The notes: generated from the sequence alone by a model not told the origin. A stretch of DNA of 64,000 nt from an uncultured Coriobacteriaceae bacterium (GCA_902768975.1 CACXMZ010000001.1:62001-126000), one strand, 5' to 3'; shown: positions 7,976 to 17,966, counted from the stretch's first letter. Program-made: numbers and translations.

Positions 7976-9046
7976 CTAGTGAAGGCCACGCGAAACATAG
8001 TCGCGGTCGTGTGCTGCTTCCTGGGCCGTTGTTGCGCTTATTTGCCCGGCACGCACCATGCGAATAAGCATATTGTCGAAGGTGATAGAGCCTTCTTCGG
8101 CGCTCGTTGCAATGGTGTTGGCAATCTGGGGCGTCTTGCCTTCCCGGATAAGGTTGCGTATGGCGGGATTGACTACCATAAGTTCGCAAGCCAGGGCACG
8201 GCCCGGGCCTTCTTTGGCAGGAAGAAGCTGCTGCGTAAGCACCGCTTCGAGCGTGGTGGAAAGCTGCATGCGGATTTGTGGCTGGCGCTCTGCCGGGAAT
8301 ACCCCCACCAGTCGATCGATAGACTCAGCGGCCGAAGCCGTATGCAAGGTTGCAAATACCAAGTGGCCCGTTTCAGCTGCCGTCAGGGCAGCTTCAATGG
8401 TTTCGGTGTCGCGCATTTCACCAATGAGGATAATGTCGGGGTCCTGGCGTAACACAGAACGCAGGCCGCTCGCGAAAGAGATGGTGTCCTTCCCTACTTC
8501 GCGCTGGTCGATGCTGGCACGCGCGGGCTCATAGAGGTATTCAATAGGGTCTTCCAAGGTAACGATGTGCACGCTGCGTTCCTGGTTAATCTGGTTAAGA
8601 ACGGACGCGAGCGTCGTAGACTTGCCGCTGCCCGTTTCGCCCGTGACGAGCACAATGCCCCGCGTGAGGTGTGGGAATTCGAGCACCGCCGGTGGCAGGC
8701 CAAGGCTTGCCAGAGGCGGAATGCTGTCTGCGAGCAAGCGGATGGCCATGGCATAGTCGCCCTGTGCGCGGTAGATATTAATACGACAGCGCACGTCGGC
8801 AGCCGTCACCGCCAGGTCCACTTCGCCCTGTTCTTCCAGCTTGGCATAGGCGTCGCCAGAAATCTGGTGCGCAAGTGCGTCGATGGCGTCCGATGCCAAC
8901 GCGCCCGTTGCTACGTCGCCCAAGTCCTGCAGGGAGCCGTCGATGCGCACGCGGGGCAGACGCCCAGCGCTTAAGTGGATGTCGGTTGCACCCACGCTGT
9001 GCGCGGCGGCCACCAGTTTGTTGAGAAGCTGACTGTTCGAGCTCAC
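7976..9046 (-). CDS. pilT: Pilus retraction ATPase PilT
   Basis: 356-residue secretion ATPase. Walker A is GETGSGKSTT (residues ~136-145), the Walker B region is DPDIILIGEMRD, the His box is HLVFATLHT, and the C-terminal domain includes the PilT-typical AIRNLIREGK stretch. As a PilT it would depolymerise the pilus and drive twitching. The GTG start has AAGGGGG 8 nt upstream. It begins 11 nt after pilB. Its presence beside PilB indicates a retractable pilus. Confidence 0.95.
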   Translation of the reverse strand: MSSNSQLLNKLVAAAHSVGATDIHLSAGRLPRVRIDGSLQDLGDVATGALASDAIDALAHQISGDAYAKLEEQGEVDLAVTAADVRCRINIYRAQGDYAMAIRLLADSIPPLASLGLPPAVLEFPHLTRGIVLVTGETGSGKSTTLASVLNQINQERSVHIVTLEDPIEYLYEPARASIDQREVGKDTISFASGLRSVLRQDPDIILIGEMRDTETIEAALTAAETGHLVFATLHTASAAESIDRLVGVFPAERQPQIRMQLSTTLEAVLTQQLLPAKEGPGRALACELMVVNPAIRNLIREGKTPQIANTIATSAEEGSITFDNMLIRMVRAGQISATTAQEAAHDRDYVSRGLH

Positions 9047-9057
9047 ACATGCCCCCT

Positions 9058-10749
9058 TTAGTCGGTCGTGTTTATGGTGCGATAGGCTTCGTCCACCGTG
9101 GTAATACCGGCAAGTACGAGGTCGCGGCAGTTGTCCAAAATGGGTACAAAGCCCGATTCTTCAACGGCGGCCAACATGGCGTCGCGCGAAGAACGTTCAT
9201 GGATGGCCGACTTAATCTTGTCGTCCACCACGAGGATTTCCGCCGCGGCTATGCGGCCGCGATACCCGCTCCCAAAGCATTCAGCGCAGCCAGTGCCGCG
9301 ATAAAACTGCAGGTCCTTGCCTTCTTCTTCGGTCATTTCAAGCATGGCCAGCTCTTCTGCCGTTGGCGTATAGGCCTGCTTGCAATGGGGGCACACACGG
9401 CGCAGCAAGCGCTGGGAAATAACGCCCTTGAGTGCCGTGGATACCATGTAGGGTGCCACACCGAGGTCGTCCAAGCGGTCGATGGTCGAAAGTGCGTCGG
9501 AGGTATGCACGGTCGAAAGCACCAGATGGCCCGTTACCGCGGCGCGCATGGCAATGTCGGCCGTTTCAGAGTCGCGGATTTCGCCCACGGCAATAATGTC
9601 GGGGTCCTGGCGCAGGATGGAACGCAAGCCGCTCGCAAAGGTCATGCCCGTCTTTTCGTTTACCTGCACCTGGTTTACGCCGTCAATCTTGTATTCAACG
9701 GGGTCTTCCAGGGTAACGATGTTCACTTCTTCGGTATTAAGCTGGTTGAGCATGGAAAACATGGTCGAGCTCTTACCTGAACCCGTTGGGCCCACGAGCA
9801 AAATAACGCCCGCCGCATTACCGAGCAAGGCATTGAATTTTTCCAAATTGGTACCCGAAAAGCCAAGGCCTTCAGGCGTGGATTCTTGGGCTTCACGGTC
9901 GAGCAGGCGCAGCATAATCTTTTCGCCATGCACCGTGGGAAGCGTAGAGGCGCGGATATCGATTTCCTTACCCTTGACCTGCATGAGGGTGCGGCCGTCC
10001 TGGGGAACGCGGCGTTCGGTCACGTCCATGCCGCACATAATCTTGATGCGCGCCGTAACCGACTGCTGCAGTTCTTTGGGAATAGCCAGGTCATCGTGCA
10101 ACATACCGTCTATGCGCATACGCACGCGCATGTCTTCTTCGCGCGGTTCAATATGAATGTCGGACACGCGGTCGGCAATACCGCGTTCAATAATGGTGTC
10201 GACCAAGCGAATGGACGGGGCCGCCTGCGGGTCTTCCACGCGCGCCACCTGGGTGGCCGTTGCATAGGCGGCGTCTTCTTCGCTTTCCTGCTGCATTTCG
10301 CGAATAGCCCGCTTGGCGCCTTCGGTGCCATAGAGGGCAGCAATGGCATGTTCCATGGCGGCCGAAGTGGCAATCATGGGCACCACGCGCTTGCGGCTGG
10401 CGGCCTTCACTTCTTCGGTCGCAATAAAGTTGAGGGGGTCCACCATGGCAAGATAGAGTTCGTCGCCCAAGGTTTGTACGGGAACTACGGAATACTTCTT
10501 CGCGATATTCTTCGAAACCAGCTGAGTCATTTCGGGGGCAATATCAACCGTGGTAAGGTCGATAAACTCTATGCCAAGCTGGCGGGTAAGAGCCCCGATA
10601 AGCTGACGTTCCGTAATAGCACCAGAGTCGATGAGCTGTTCGCCCAAGCGCTTCTTGCTTTCCTTTTGCTGGGCAAGCGCAATATCTAACTGGTCCTGGC
10701 TAATAACGCCCGCGTCGACAAGAAGGTCACCTAAACGTGTGTACTTCAC
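9058..10749 (-). CDS. pilB: Pilus extension ATPase PilB (GspE family)
   Basis: 563 residues. An N-terminal MshEN domain (1-140; this fold binds c-di-GMP in some homologues) precedes the N2 domain and the ATPase core. Walker A is GPTGSGKSST (~320-329), followed by Asp box and Walker B (DPDIIAVGEIRD), His box (HLVLSTVHT) and a C-terminal four-cysteine zinc site (CPHC...CAEC). The full length and zinc site distinguish it from PilT. It powers pilin polymerisation. Start GTG with AAAGG upstream. Confidence 0.96.
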   Translation of the reverse strand: MKYTRLGDLLVDAGVISQDQLDIALAQQKESKKRLGEQLIDSGAITERQLIGALTRQLGIEFIDLTTVDIAPEMTQLVSKNIAKKYSVVPVQTLGDELYLAMVDPLNFIATEEVKAASRKRVVPMIATSAAMEHAIAALYGTEGAKRAIREMQQESEEDAAYATATQVARVEDPQAAPSIRLVDTIIERGIADRVSDIHIEPREEDMRVRMRIDGMLHDDLAIPKELQQSVTARIKIMCGMDVTERRVPQDGRTLMQVKGKEIDIRASTLPTVHGEKIMLRLLDREAQESTPEGLGFSGTNLEKFNALLGNAAGVILLVGPTGSGKSSTMFSMLNQLNTEEVNIVTLEDPVEYKIDGVNQVQVNEKTGMTFASGLRSILRQDPDIIAVGEIRDSETADIAMRAAVTGHLVLSTVHTSDALSTIDRLDDLGVAPYMVSTALKGVISQRLLRRVCPHCKQAYTPTAEELAMLEMTEEEGKDLQFYRGTGCAECFGSGYRGRIAAAEILVVDDKIKSAIHERSSRDAMLAAVEESGFVPILDNCRDLVLAGITTVDEAYRTINTTD

Positions 10750-10766
10750 TCGAAGCCTACCTTTCC

Positions 10767-11318
10767 CTATTCATAGGTTTCTTCAACTAAGCTTTTACAT
10801 ACGCATTCGCCCGTACGCGAATACGAACCATCGGGTAAAGAAATGGTATAGGTTGCGCTAAAGACATTAGTAGCGCAGTCGTAATTCAACTGGAAGTCGC
10901 TCACCATGAAGTCGGTGTAGATGCCAGCGGCCTTGGGCACATACTGGATGCCACTCGCCGTGTTCAGGGCGATCCTGCCCTCTTCAACGCCAAGGCGCCC
11001 ATCGCGCACGGCCGAACCAGCATAGTCAAGGAAAGAGTCGCTGTCGAAGCTGGGGTTTTCCGCCGAAGAAGCACCCGCAGGCACGTGGGCACTGGCATAG
11101 CGCAGGGTGTCGGAAAGCGCCGTTTGAATGGACTGCTCGAGCACCGAAGCATTGGCCGTGGCAGTGCTCGTGGCCATAATGCGCGAGCCTGTTACCATAG
11201 CGCTTGCCACCATAGTGCCAAGCACAGCAAGAATGGCCAAGGCGGCGAGCAGTTCAATAATCGTAAAGCCCGCCTGCGCGCGCTTGCCTGCTAGCTTATG
11301 TTGCAAAACCTTCAGCAC
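10767..11318 (-). CDS. Minor prepilin
   Basis: 183 residues. Basic leader then AG/FTIIELLAALAILAVLG: a class III signal peptide with Glu at +5 and a hydrophobic helix. The C-terminal globular half contains two cysteines (near the C-terminal quarter and CVCK near the end) that could form a disulphide as in many minor pilins. GTG start with AGGCGG 6 nt upstream, just after the stop of the preceding pilin-like gene. Probably part of a tip or priming complex with the three upstream genes. Confidence 0.85.
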   Translation of the reverse strand: MLKVLQHKLAGKRAQAGFTIIELLAALAILAVLGTMVASAMVTGSRIMATSTATANASVLEQSIQTALSDTLRYASAHVPAGASSAENPSFDSDSFLDYAGSAVRDGRLGVEEGRIALNTASGIQYVPKAAGIYTDFMVSDFQLNYDCATNVFSATYTISLPDGSYSRTGECVCKSLVEETYE

Positions 11319-11326
11319 AAAACCGC

Positions 11327-11653
11327 CTAACGCAAACTATACGACTTGATGTCGTCTGTTTCACCCGAATAATACTGGACCAAATAGACTTCGTCGAAGC
11401 CCGCAACACTCACCTCACGCAAGCCTTCTTCGGGGCTTTGCTGAGTTTCCGCGGAAACGATGGATTCGCGCAAGTTGACTGCCTGGGCGTCCGCCGCAGC
11501 ATTCATGCGCGCCGCCGAAGAGAGGGCGGTATAAAGCATGAGAATGGCCAAGGAACACACGAGCACCGCCGCCAAGGTTTCTACGATGGATTCGCCGCGC
11601 GAACCAAGACGGCCACGCAGCTGAGCGAGCGTCTTGTTTACAAACTGCTTCAC
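11327..11653 (-). CDS. Small pilin-like protein
   Basis: 108 residues with one N-terminal hydrophobic helix. The sequence RG/ESIVETLAAVLVCSLAILML resembles a PilV-type minor pilin: Gly at -1 and Glu at +5 relative to a Gly/Glu junction, although +1 is Glu rather than Phe. A short hydrophilic C-terminus follows. It overlaps the stop of the preceding gene by 4 nt, so it is translationally coupled. It lies between two other minor pilin-like genes. Its role as a minor pilin is inferred. Confidence 0.7.
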   Translation of the reverse strand: MKQFVNKTLAQLRGRLGSRGESIVETLAAVLVCSLAILMLYTALSSAARMNAAADAQAVNLRESIVSAETQQSPEEGLREVSVAGFDEVYLVQYYSGETDDIKSYSLR

Positions 11654-12465
11654 TGGCCAACCCCCTTAGAGAAGGTCGCTTCGCCCCAGGCAAAAGACGT
11701 GCTCGTTGTGGTTGTTACCACTTCATAGAACTGTTCTGTGCTATGGCCATATTCGTTGGACGCGGGTTCATGGTTGCCCGTACTGGGGTTGATGGGCGTC
11801 TTGTTTTCGTCGAGCCACGAGTATTCGTCGCCACCTTCGTCCCAGGCCCAGCCGTCCCAATGCGAGTCGCCTTCAGGCGCGCTGCTCACGTCTTCCTTTG
11901 GGTCGCCCTGAACGGACGGAATGGTCATGGTAAGGCTGTAGCCGAAGGAATATTCCGAAGGTGCCGCCGTCAATTCAATCGTGATGTTGTAGCGGTAGTC
12001 CATAAACAGGTGGGCTTCCACTTCGTCAAACTCGGGCGCTTGAATGGTAAAAGTGCGTTCGTAGTTCGACGCTTCGTCGGTGGGGTCAATTTGATGGATT
12101 GCTTCGTCGATAATCTGAGCAAGGGGCGTGCTTTCGTCCACCGTAAGAATAAGTTCCTGTTCAGACACAATGCCTTCGTCGGCATGGTAGTAGCTCGGGT
12201 GCACGTCGGTGCAGGTATAGTGCTTGACCGTAGTGGAAACCTGGCCCTTGGGAGCATTCTTTTGCATGTCGTCGGCAAGCAGTTGGGCTGCCGAAGAAAC
12301 CGCGTAGTACGAACGCGTTTGCGCCTGGCTCGAAAGGCCCTTGCCTGCATTGGCAGCAGCGGCCGCCAGTACAATGGCCGCCACCATAGTGCATACCAAA
12401 ACGACGGCAAGCGCCAAAAGAATGGACGCGCCACGCTGGGATTGTATCTTACGCACAAGCTGCAT
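11650..12465 (-). CDS. PilX-like minor pilus protein
   Basis: 271 residues from the ATG at 12465, chosen because GGTGGGAG, which includes the stop of the preceding gene, lies 7 nt upstream; in-frame starts further upstream would run into the preceding gene. RGASILLALAVVLVCTMVAA forms an N-terminal membrane helix as in PilX/TadE-like pseudopilins, without the Glu+5 of true pilins. The rest is a soluble domain, followed by a Gly/Trp/Asp-rich stretch (about 200-225). Probably a tip-complex or adhesion-related subunit; the function is not proven. Confidence 0.65.
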   Translation of the reverse strand: MQLVRKIQSQRGASILLALAVVLVCTMVAAIVLAAAAANAGKGLSSQAQTRSYYAVSSAAQLLADDMQKNAPKGQVSTTVKHYTCTDVHPSYYHADEGIVSEQELILTVDESTPLAQIIDEAIHQIDPTDEASNYERTFTIQAPEFDEVEAHLFMDYRYNITIELTAAPSEYSFGYSLTMTIPSVQGDPKEDVSSAPEGDSHWDGWAWDEGGDEYSWLDENKTPINPSTGNHEPASNEYGHSTEQFYEVVTTTTSTSFAWGEATFSKGVGQ

Positions 12466-12469
12466 GAAG

Positions 12470-15400
12470 CTACTCCCACCAGCTAAAGCCATAGTGGCAA
12501 TACGTTCCGTCAAAGTCGGTGCACACCAAGGGGTATGGGTAGCCCCATGAACCAGCCAAATGGCCTGGCGTTACGCGCACGTCGTAATAGAAGGCACTGC
12601 CATAGGTAAGCGCACTGCCATTGTTCACAAAGTCTGGACCCAAGGACGCATTCGCAAGTGCGCTCGGGCTGCAGGACGTAACCGCCGAAGGGCTGTCTTG
12701 GGCACCGGTGTTATTGCCGTCCCAGTCAAGGCGGTAGCAATTCGAAACACTACAGAGGCTTGAGTCGGCTATGTCGAAATGAGAGACGGTGTCGCCCGGC
12801 TGCGAAATAGTGCTGTCGGTGAACGCGTAGCCATAACAATTGCCCACGTTGCCCCCACCGCTATAGACCAAACCGGCAATGCCACCCTGGGCAAGTATGC
12901 GCCCTGAAGCGCTGCCCAGTGCTTGGCCGCACAGGGTATTTTCAACCGCATAGCTGCTGGTAATACTACCCTGCTGAATGCCGCCCGCAAGGCCACCCAC
13001 GCCCAGGCTCGCGCCCGCAGGGGCATTGGCTACCAGGTTAACCGTCGTATTTGCAGCGCTCGATCTTGCAATCGTGCCCGCGTTCAAACCAACCAGGCCA
13101 CCTGTAACCGCGTCGGAAATGGCCGCGGTGCCGTCCAGGTGAACCGTATAGCCTGCCACGCTTGAAGCAAGCACGGTGCCGCCGTCGAGCCAACCCACAA
13201 GAGCGCCCGTGGCAAGCGTGCCGCCCGGCACACCACCGCTGCGCACCACGTTGGCGCTATTCAGCGCAGAGGCCGCCAGGTGCACATTTTGGACCCAGCC
13301 AGAAACGCTTCCGAAAAGGCCAGCCGCTTCATGGCCTGTTGCCCACAAGTTGTAGTCGATAATGGCATGGCCTGCACCGTCGAAGGTGCCTGCAAAGGGT
13401 TCGTTCAAACGGCCTATGGGCTGGTTGCAATACGCGCCCGTACCCATTAAATCGATACCATGGCCCAAGTAGTTGTTGGTGTAATACGGGAAGTCGATGT
13501 CGTAGTACTGCACGATATGGGCATTCGGGGCCCAATAAGCGTGCTGGTAACCCAAGCGATTAAGGTGGCGAGCGGTACGAATGAAGAGCGCCGATGTGTC
13601 GGGTTCCGCTGCCACTTCTTCACCAAAGGCAGGGCTTGCCGAAAGCATGGCAAAGTCGGGGTTGTAGTAGTAGGTAAACTTTTGTGCCGCCGTACCAGCT
13701 GCGTCGGCAAAGGTCAGTTCGAGCGTGTCGAGGAAGGCGCTTGCTTCACGTTCGGGCATCTGCAGTTCGAAGGGAAGCTGATAGACAAAGACGTCGTCGA
13801 GCACCTGCATGCTATTGCCGTCAAAGTATTCAAGCGAAGAAATCTTTAGGTCTACGAAGTTACCCGCTGCCGGCGTTTCCGAAACCGTCAGGCGCTGAGT
13901 AGCTCCCCCATTAAACGAATATTCAAAACCACGAATCGGGAAGGTGGAAAGCAGCGCATAGCCGTCTTCGACGATATAGCGCGCACCATTAACCTGGTCG
14001 AGGGTGTCGATGGTGACATAACCCGTTTCGGTTTGGCCCGTGCCATAGATGCCATAGGTGTTGTCGCCATAGAGTTCGTAATACACCAAGATGGGATTAA
14101 GCGACATAGGCGCAGGCCAATTGCCCCAGTGTTCGTCGAGCACCGGGGTAAAGGGGAAGGCTTTGCCAAGCAGGGTTTCCTTATAGGGGAAGCTGTGGTC
14201 GGCCGCCAACTGCAAGCTGGCAAGGGCGCTGTACTTTTTCGCTTCAATGCCCGCTGGCTGGCTTGCGAGGTTTTCGTTATAGCCCGCTTCAACCAGGTAG
14301 GCACAGTTGGTAAATGACGCGCCACCTGCCCCAACGAAACCACCGCCTGCATCGCTATTGACGCGGCCGTAGGCAAAACTACCGTCGAACGAACCGCTCG
14401 CTTCACCAACGAAGCCACCAGCTGTACCTGCGGTATGAACGTCCGAAGTGCTATAGCAATTTGAGACGCCACCAGCAGAAAGGCTTCCCACCAGGCCGCC
14501 CACGTTGCCGGCGCCGTCTATTTCACCCGAAGCGTAGCTGTCATAGATTCTTGTGCCTGCAAAAGACCCGACGAGGCCGCCCACGCCTGTTGCTTGTGCA
14601 CCAAGCACGTTAATGGCGGCAAAGGACTTTGCAATATTGGAACCAGCATAGGCGCTGCCCACAAGGCCACCCACACCGTTTGCGGAATTCGACTGCACAA
14701 CATAGGTCGTGGGCTTACTCATGTCTTCGGCCGCGCGAACTTCGAGGCGCACCCCGCAGTTTTCCAGCTGGCCATACAGTTCACCCACCAGCGCACCGGT
14801 GGACCCACTGCCCGAAACCACTGGGTCAACCAGGAGCGTATTGCGTACCACTTGCCCACTTTGGACCGTGGCGAACAAACCCGTTGCACCCGTGCCTTCA
14901 ATGTAGAAGTTTTGCAGTTGATTATTGCGGCCGTCGAAGAACCAGCCTGCACCCGCCGTTGGCAGGGGTACAAAGCCTACTGCCCCGTCCACAACACGTG
15001 GGTCGAGGGGGTTAATATAGGCCACACCATAGTTTTCTTCGTTGTATTCTTTCGTAGCCTTGGACAATTCCGTTGTTTCGCCCTTGCCCCAGCTCGTGGC
15101 ATCGAAGTCGATGCGCGCGGTTTGCGTAACGGAAGGGGCGCTCCCGGGGAGCAGGCGCAGGTTATTCATATGGCGCACGTTGGCCACTTCAATAGCGCCA
15201 TTGGTATTCTTCGCATAGAGGCTGTTGGCCTTTGCCTGGCCGCGTTCGGCAGCAGGCGTCGAAATGGTTTCGCCATTACCAGTGTAGAGCACCTCGACTG
15301 TAGCCGAAAGGTCGGCGCCGGGTTCAAAGTCGAGGAACAGGTCGGCCAGGTGCAGGCCTTCGCGCATACTGTCGAGCAGGATGTCCACGTCCAGATTGCC

Positions 15401-16225
15401 GCTGGGACTGAGATGAAAGTCTTCCCCACCGCGATAGCTTACGGTCTTGCTTGCAGTTCCGTCGGAAAGCGTGAGCTTAACTTCCATGCCAGCTTCGTTG
15501 CCCACCAGGCCAATGCCACCCGCACATTCCACCTTCAGAAAGAGCTCTTCGCCATTTACCATGCTCACACGGGGGCTGAAATGGTCGGGAATTTCTGGGG
15601 CAGAAGCCGTCGTGCCGCAATAATAGCCAACGGGGAAACCATTGCCAGCGTCTTGGCGGTCCTGCCGTTCGCGCGAAGCAAGGCTCTGCACGTTTTCGTA
15701 GCCAAAGCTTGGATCTTCGGAATAGAAAACAGAATATACGTCGGTACCATCGGCGCGGGGGCTCACTTCAACAATGAAATGGCCTTTGCCGGTAAGGCCG
15801 TCAAGCACGGCCGTGCGCGCCATGACCTGGGCCAAGGCGTCGTCGGCGGCAGTTGCTGCCGGCTCCACGCCCGTGGCCTTGTTCTGTACATAGTAATAAT
15901 TCACCCAGGATTCGTCAGGGGCGTCCTGGGGCGCAGCACCAATGGTACCCAAGTTACGTTCTTGTGCGGCCGCCGCTAAAGTGCGATTGAACTGGGCATA
16001 TTCGCCCGAAGCCTCCATGGTAATGAACTGGTCTTGCAAGGCAACGTACATTTCCTTGGCGTAATTGTCCAGGCGATTCATTTCCATGGTGCGCGCAAGA
16101 GGTGCCAGGTTCGGTGCGGTAATAGCAACCATGACTGCCACAATAGCAATAACGACCAGCAGCTCCATAAGCGTGAAGCCGGCTCGAGTGCGACGAATAT
16201 GCTGCGTTTCTATACTCAAACCCAC
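12470..16225 (-). CDS. Giant prepilin-type surface protein with GLUG repeats
   Basis: 1251 residues. It starts with a class III leader, AG/FTLMELLVVIAIVAVMVAI (about 15-35), the same type as PilA, followed by a pilin-like helix. The rest is a large extracellular region. At about 440-650 and again at 960-1150 are repeated GxVGGLVG-type units (GLUG motif) that fold as beta-solenoid/adhesin-like repeats in other surface proteins. This suggests a tip-located adhesin mounted by the pilus machine. It is the first gene of the locus, with a GTG start, a weak Shine-Dalgarno and a plausible promoter at 16304-16333. Confidence 0.85.
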   Translation of the reverse strand: MGLSIETQHIRRTRAGFTLMELLVVIAIVAVMVAITAPNLAPLARTMEMNRLDNYAKEMYVALQDQFITMEASGEYAQFNRTLAAAAQERNLGTIGAAPQDAPDESWVNYYYVQNKATGVEPAATAADDALAQVMARTAVLDGLTGKGHFIVEVSPRADGTDVYSVFYSEDPSFGYENVQSLASRERQDRQDAGNGFPVGYYCGTTASAPEIPDHFSPRVSMVNGEELFLKVECAGGIGLVGNEAGMEVKLTLSDGTASKTVSYRGGEDFHLSPSGNLDVDILLDSMREGLHLADLFLDFEPGADLSATVEVLYTGNGETISTPAAERGQAKANSLYAKNTNGAIEVANVRHMNNLRLLPGSAPSVTQTARIDFDATSWGKGETTELSKATKEYNEENYGVAYINPLDPRVVDGAVGFVPLPTAGAGWFFDGRNNQLQNFYIEGTGATGLFATVQSGQVVRNTLLVDPVVSGSGSTGALVGELYGQLENCGVRLEVRAAEDMSKPTTYVVQSNSANGVGGLVGSAYAGSNIAKSFAAINVLGAQATGVGGLVGSFAGTRIYDSYASGEIDGAGNVGGLVGSLSAGGVSNCYSTSDVHTAGTAGGFVGEASGSFDGSFAYGRVNSDAGGGFVGAGGASFTNCAYLVEAGYNENLASQPAGIEAKKYSALASLQLAADHSFPYKETLLGKAFPFTPVLDEHWGNWPAPMSLNPILVYYELYGDNTYGIYGTGQTETGYVTIDTLDQVNGARYIVEDGYALLSTFPIRGFEYSFNGGATQRLTVSETPAAGNFVDLKISSLEYFDGNSMQVLDDVFVYQLPFELQMPEREASAFLDTLELTFADAAGTAAQKFTYYYNPDFAMLSASPAFGEEVAAEPDTSALFIRTARHLNRLGYQHAYWAPNAHIVQYYDIDFPYYTNNYLGHGIDLMGTGAYCNQPIGRLNEPFAGTFDGAGHAIIDYNLWATGHEAAGLFGSVSGWVQNVHLAASALNSANVVRSGGVPGGTLATGALVGWLDGGTVLASSVAGYTVHLDGTAAISDAVTGGLVGLNAGTIARSSAANTTVNLVANAPAGASLGVGGLAGGIQQGSITSSYAVENTLCGQALGSASGRILAQGGIAGLVYSGGGNVGNCYGYAFTDSTISQPGDTVSHFDIADSSLCSVSNCYRLDWDGNNTGAQDSPSAVTSCSPSALANASLGPDFVNNGSALTYGSAFYYDVRVTPGHLAGSWGYPYPLVCTDFDGTYCHYGFSWWE

Positions 16226-16303
16226 CTATCTTTCAGACTTGCGTGGCATGCCACGACAAGCGACGTAACGGACGCGCTTCTACGTTGTGCATAAAACTCT
16301 CTT

Positions 16304-16333
16304 ATTTTAGCACTTTATCGGGGGTTTTGTCTG
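16304..16333 (-). promoter_or_regulatory. Putative promoter of the pilus operon
   Basis: Minus strand: -35 CAGACA (16328-16333), 18-nt spacer, extended -10 TGCTAAAAT (16304-16312). It lies about 80 bp before the first gene of the pilus locus and directly follows the terminator of the antiporter gene. Confidence 0.55.
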
Positions 16334-16346
16334 TTTCGGGGTACAA

Positions 16347-16376
16347 AAAAGCACCCTGGCAAACCAGGGTGCTTTT
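16347..16376 (-). terminator. Terminator of the antiporter gene
   Basis: A perfect 13-bp stem (16347-16359 with 16364-16376) and a 4-nt loop. A run of six T follows on the minus strand. It insulates the pilus operon from the antiporter gene. Confidence 0.9.
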
Positions 16377-16417
16377 GCAAACTTCCAAGCGTTAAAAATG
16401 CGCTTTCAGCTTCCCTC

Positions 16418-17782
16418 TTACAAGAAGAAGAGCAGCGTATCGATAATGAATACGGGCACCAGAATGCCGACCGACCACTTCATGTAACCAAAGAAGCTGG
16501 GCATCTTCACGCCGTTGGACTGGCTGATGTTGTTGACCATGAAGTTCGGTGCATTGCCGATGTAGGTAATAGCACCCATGAATACGGCACCAGCAGAAAT
16601 CGCGAGCAGGATACGTTCCGTCACAATACCCACGGTCGTCCACACGCCCGCGTCGGCACCGAGGGCGCCTGCAGTCGTAAGGAATACCACGTAGGTCGGG
16701 CTGTTGTCCAAGAAGGACGAAAGAGCACCCGTGATCCAGAAGAACTTCAGCGGCGTGTCTACACCCAGGTTCGAGCCATTGGCGGAAAGCAGGGCGAGCG
16801 CAGGAATCATGGTGATGAAGATACCGATGAACAGACGTGCAACTTCAGCGATGGGTTCCCACTCGAATTCGTTGTCTTCACGCAGCTTCTTGGGCGTAAA
16901 CTTCAACGAAAGGAACATGGCAACAAGAATAAGTGCTACCTGGAGGAACCAGTCGAAGCCCAGATGAACTTCTTCGCCGAAGGTGATGCCAGGAACGTGG
17001 TGGGGGTCGCCGTAGGAAGTGCCAATAACGCCCTTGATGATAACCGCAAAGATAATGATGGCCAGGAAGATGAAGTTGTAAGCACCTTCAAGCCTGAACT
17101 TAATCTTTTCAGATGCCTTCTGTTGCAGCTCAAGACGCTCGAGGCCTTCCTTGCCCTCCTTCTTCACATAGCGGGAGTCAAGCACCGCAAACACGGCGAG
17201 CAGGATGGCGGCATTCAGCAGCAACAAGGGCCAGATGTGCTGGGCGGTCCAGAAGAAGGGCACACCACGCAAGAAGCCCAAGAACAGCGGCGGGTCACCC
17301 AGAGGAGTTAGGCAGCCGCCGATGTTGGCAACCAGGAAAATGAAGAAGACCACAATGTGAGTCTTATGCTGGCGCCATGCGTTGGAACGAAGTACGGGAC
17401 GAATAAGCAGCATGGCCGCGCCCGTCGTGCCAACGAAACTTGCCAGGAAGGTGCCAATCGCCATCATGATAACGTTGTTCTTCGTTGTACCGACCGGTGC
17501 ACCAGCAATGTGGATACCGCCCGCAACCGTAAACAGACCAAGCAAGAGCACGATGAAGGGAACGTAGTCCAAAAGAACCACTTCGCCCATTTTTTCGAGC
17601 ATGATGCCGAAGCCATACACGGCCGTAAACGGAATCAAAAACACGAGCGACCAGAATGCCGCTACATGAAGCTGATGATGCTCCCACCATTCAGGCTTAG
17701 TGAGCGGAAAGAATGCGATGGAAAGCAACATACCCACGAAGGGAATAACGCTCCAAAGCGGTAAGGTTGTCCCAATGTCCAT
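16418..17782 (-). CDS. Ion transporter superfamily antiporter (NhaD/CitM-like, probable Na+/H+)
   Basis: 454 residues from the ATG at 17782, which has AGGGGG 8 nt upstream (12 further in-frame residues are possible upstream). About 11-12 membrane helices, with the paired re-entrant signatures of the IT superfamily: GGCLTPLGDPPLFLGFLRG (about 180) and DNSPTYVVFLTTAGALG (about 365). The second resembles the NhaD/ArsB signature. Sodium:proton antiport is the usual role of this branch; an organic-acid substrate cannot be excluded. Monocistronic, divergent from the GNAT gene. Confidence 0.8.
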   Translation of the reverse strand: MDIGTTLPLWSVIPFVGMLLSIAFFPLTKPEWWEHHQLHVAAFWSLVFLIPFTAVYGFGIMLEKMGEVVLLDYVPFIVLLLGLFTVAGGIHIAGAPVGTTKNNVIMMAIGTFLASFVGTTGAAMLLIRPVLRSNAWRQHKTHIVVFFIFLVANIGGCLTPLGDPPLFLGFLRGVPFFWTAQHIWPLLLLNAAILLAVFAVLDSRYVKKEGKEGLERLELQQKASEKIKFRLEGAYNFIFLAIIIFAVIIKGVIGTSYGDPHHVPGITFGEEVHLGFDWFLQVALILVAMFLSLKFTPKKLREDNEFEWEPIAEVARLFIGIFITMIPALALLSANGSNLGVDTPLKFFWITGALSSFLDNSPTYVVFLTTAGALGADAGVWTTVGIVTERILLAISAGAVFMGAITYIGNAPNFMVNNISQSNGVKMPSFFGYMKWSVGILVPVFIIDTLLFFL

Positions 17783-17966
17783 GAATGTCCCCCTATTAGA
17801 CACACTTGATATACACAAACTTTCAATAGTTTACTGTATGTTTGCACGTGGCAGAAGAATTTGCACAGATTTTTTTCTTATCGCGTTTAGCACAAAGACA
17901 AGATGCGCTTGGCGTACAATTCCAAAGGCAAACTAAGAAACGATTGAAGCATTAAAAGGAAATACC

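Noticed and set aside
14594-15979. 461-residue plus-strand open frame
   Set aside because: Opposite the GLUG pilin; its amino-acid composition (Ala, His, Arg-rich) is the reverse reading of repeat codons and has no motif.
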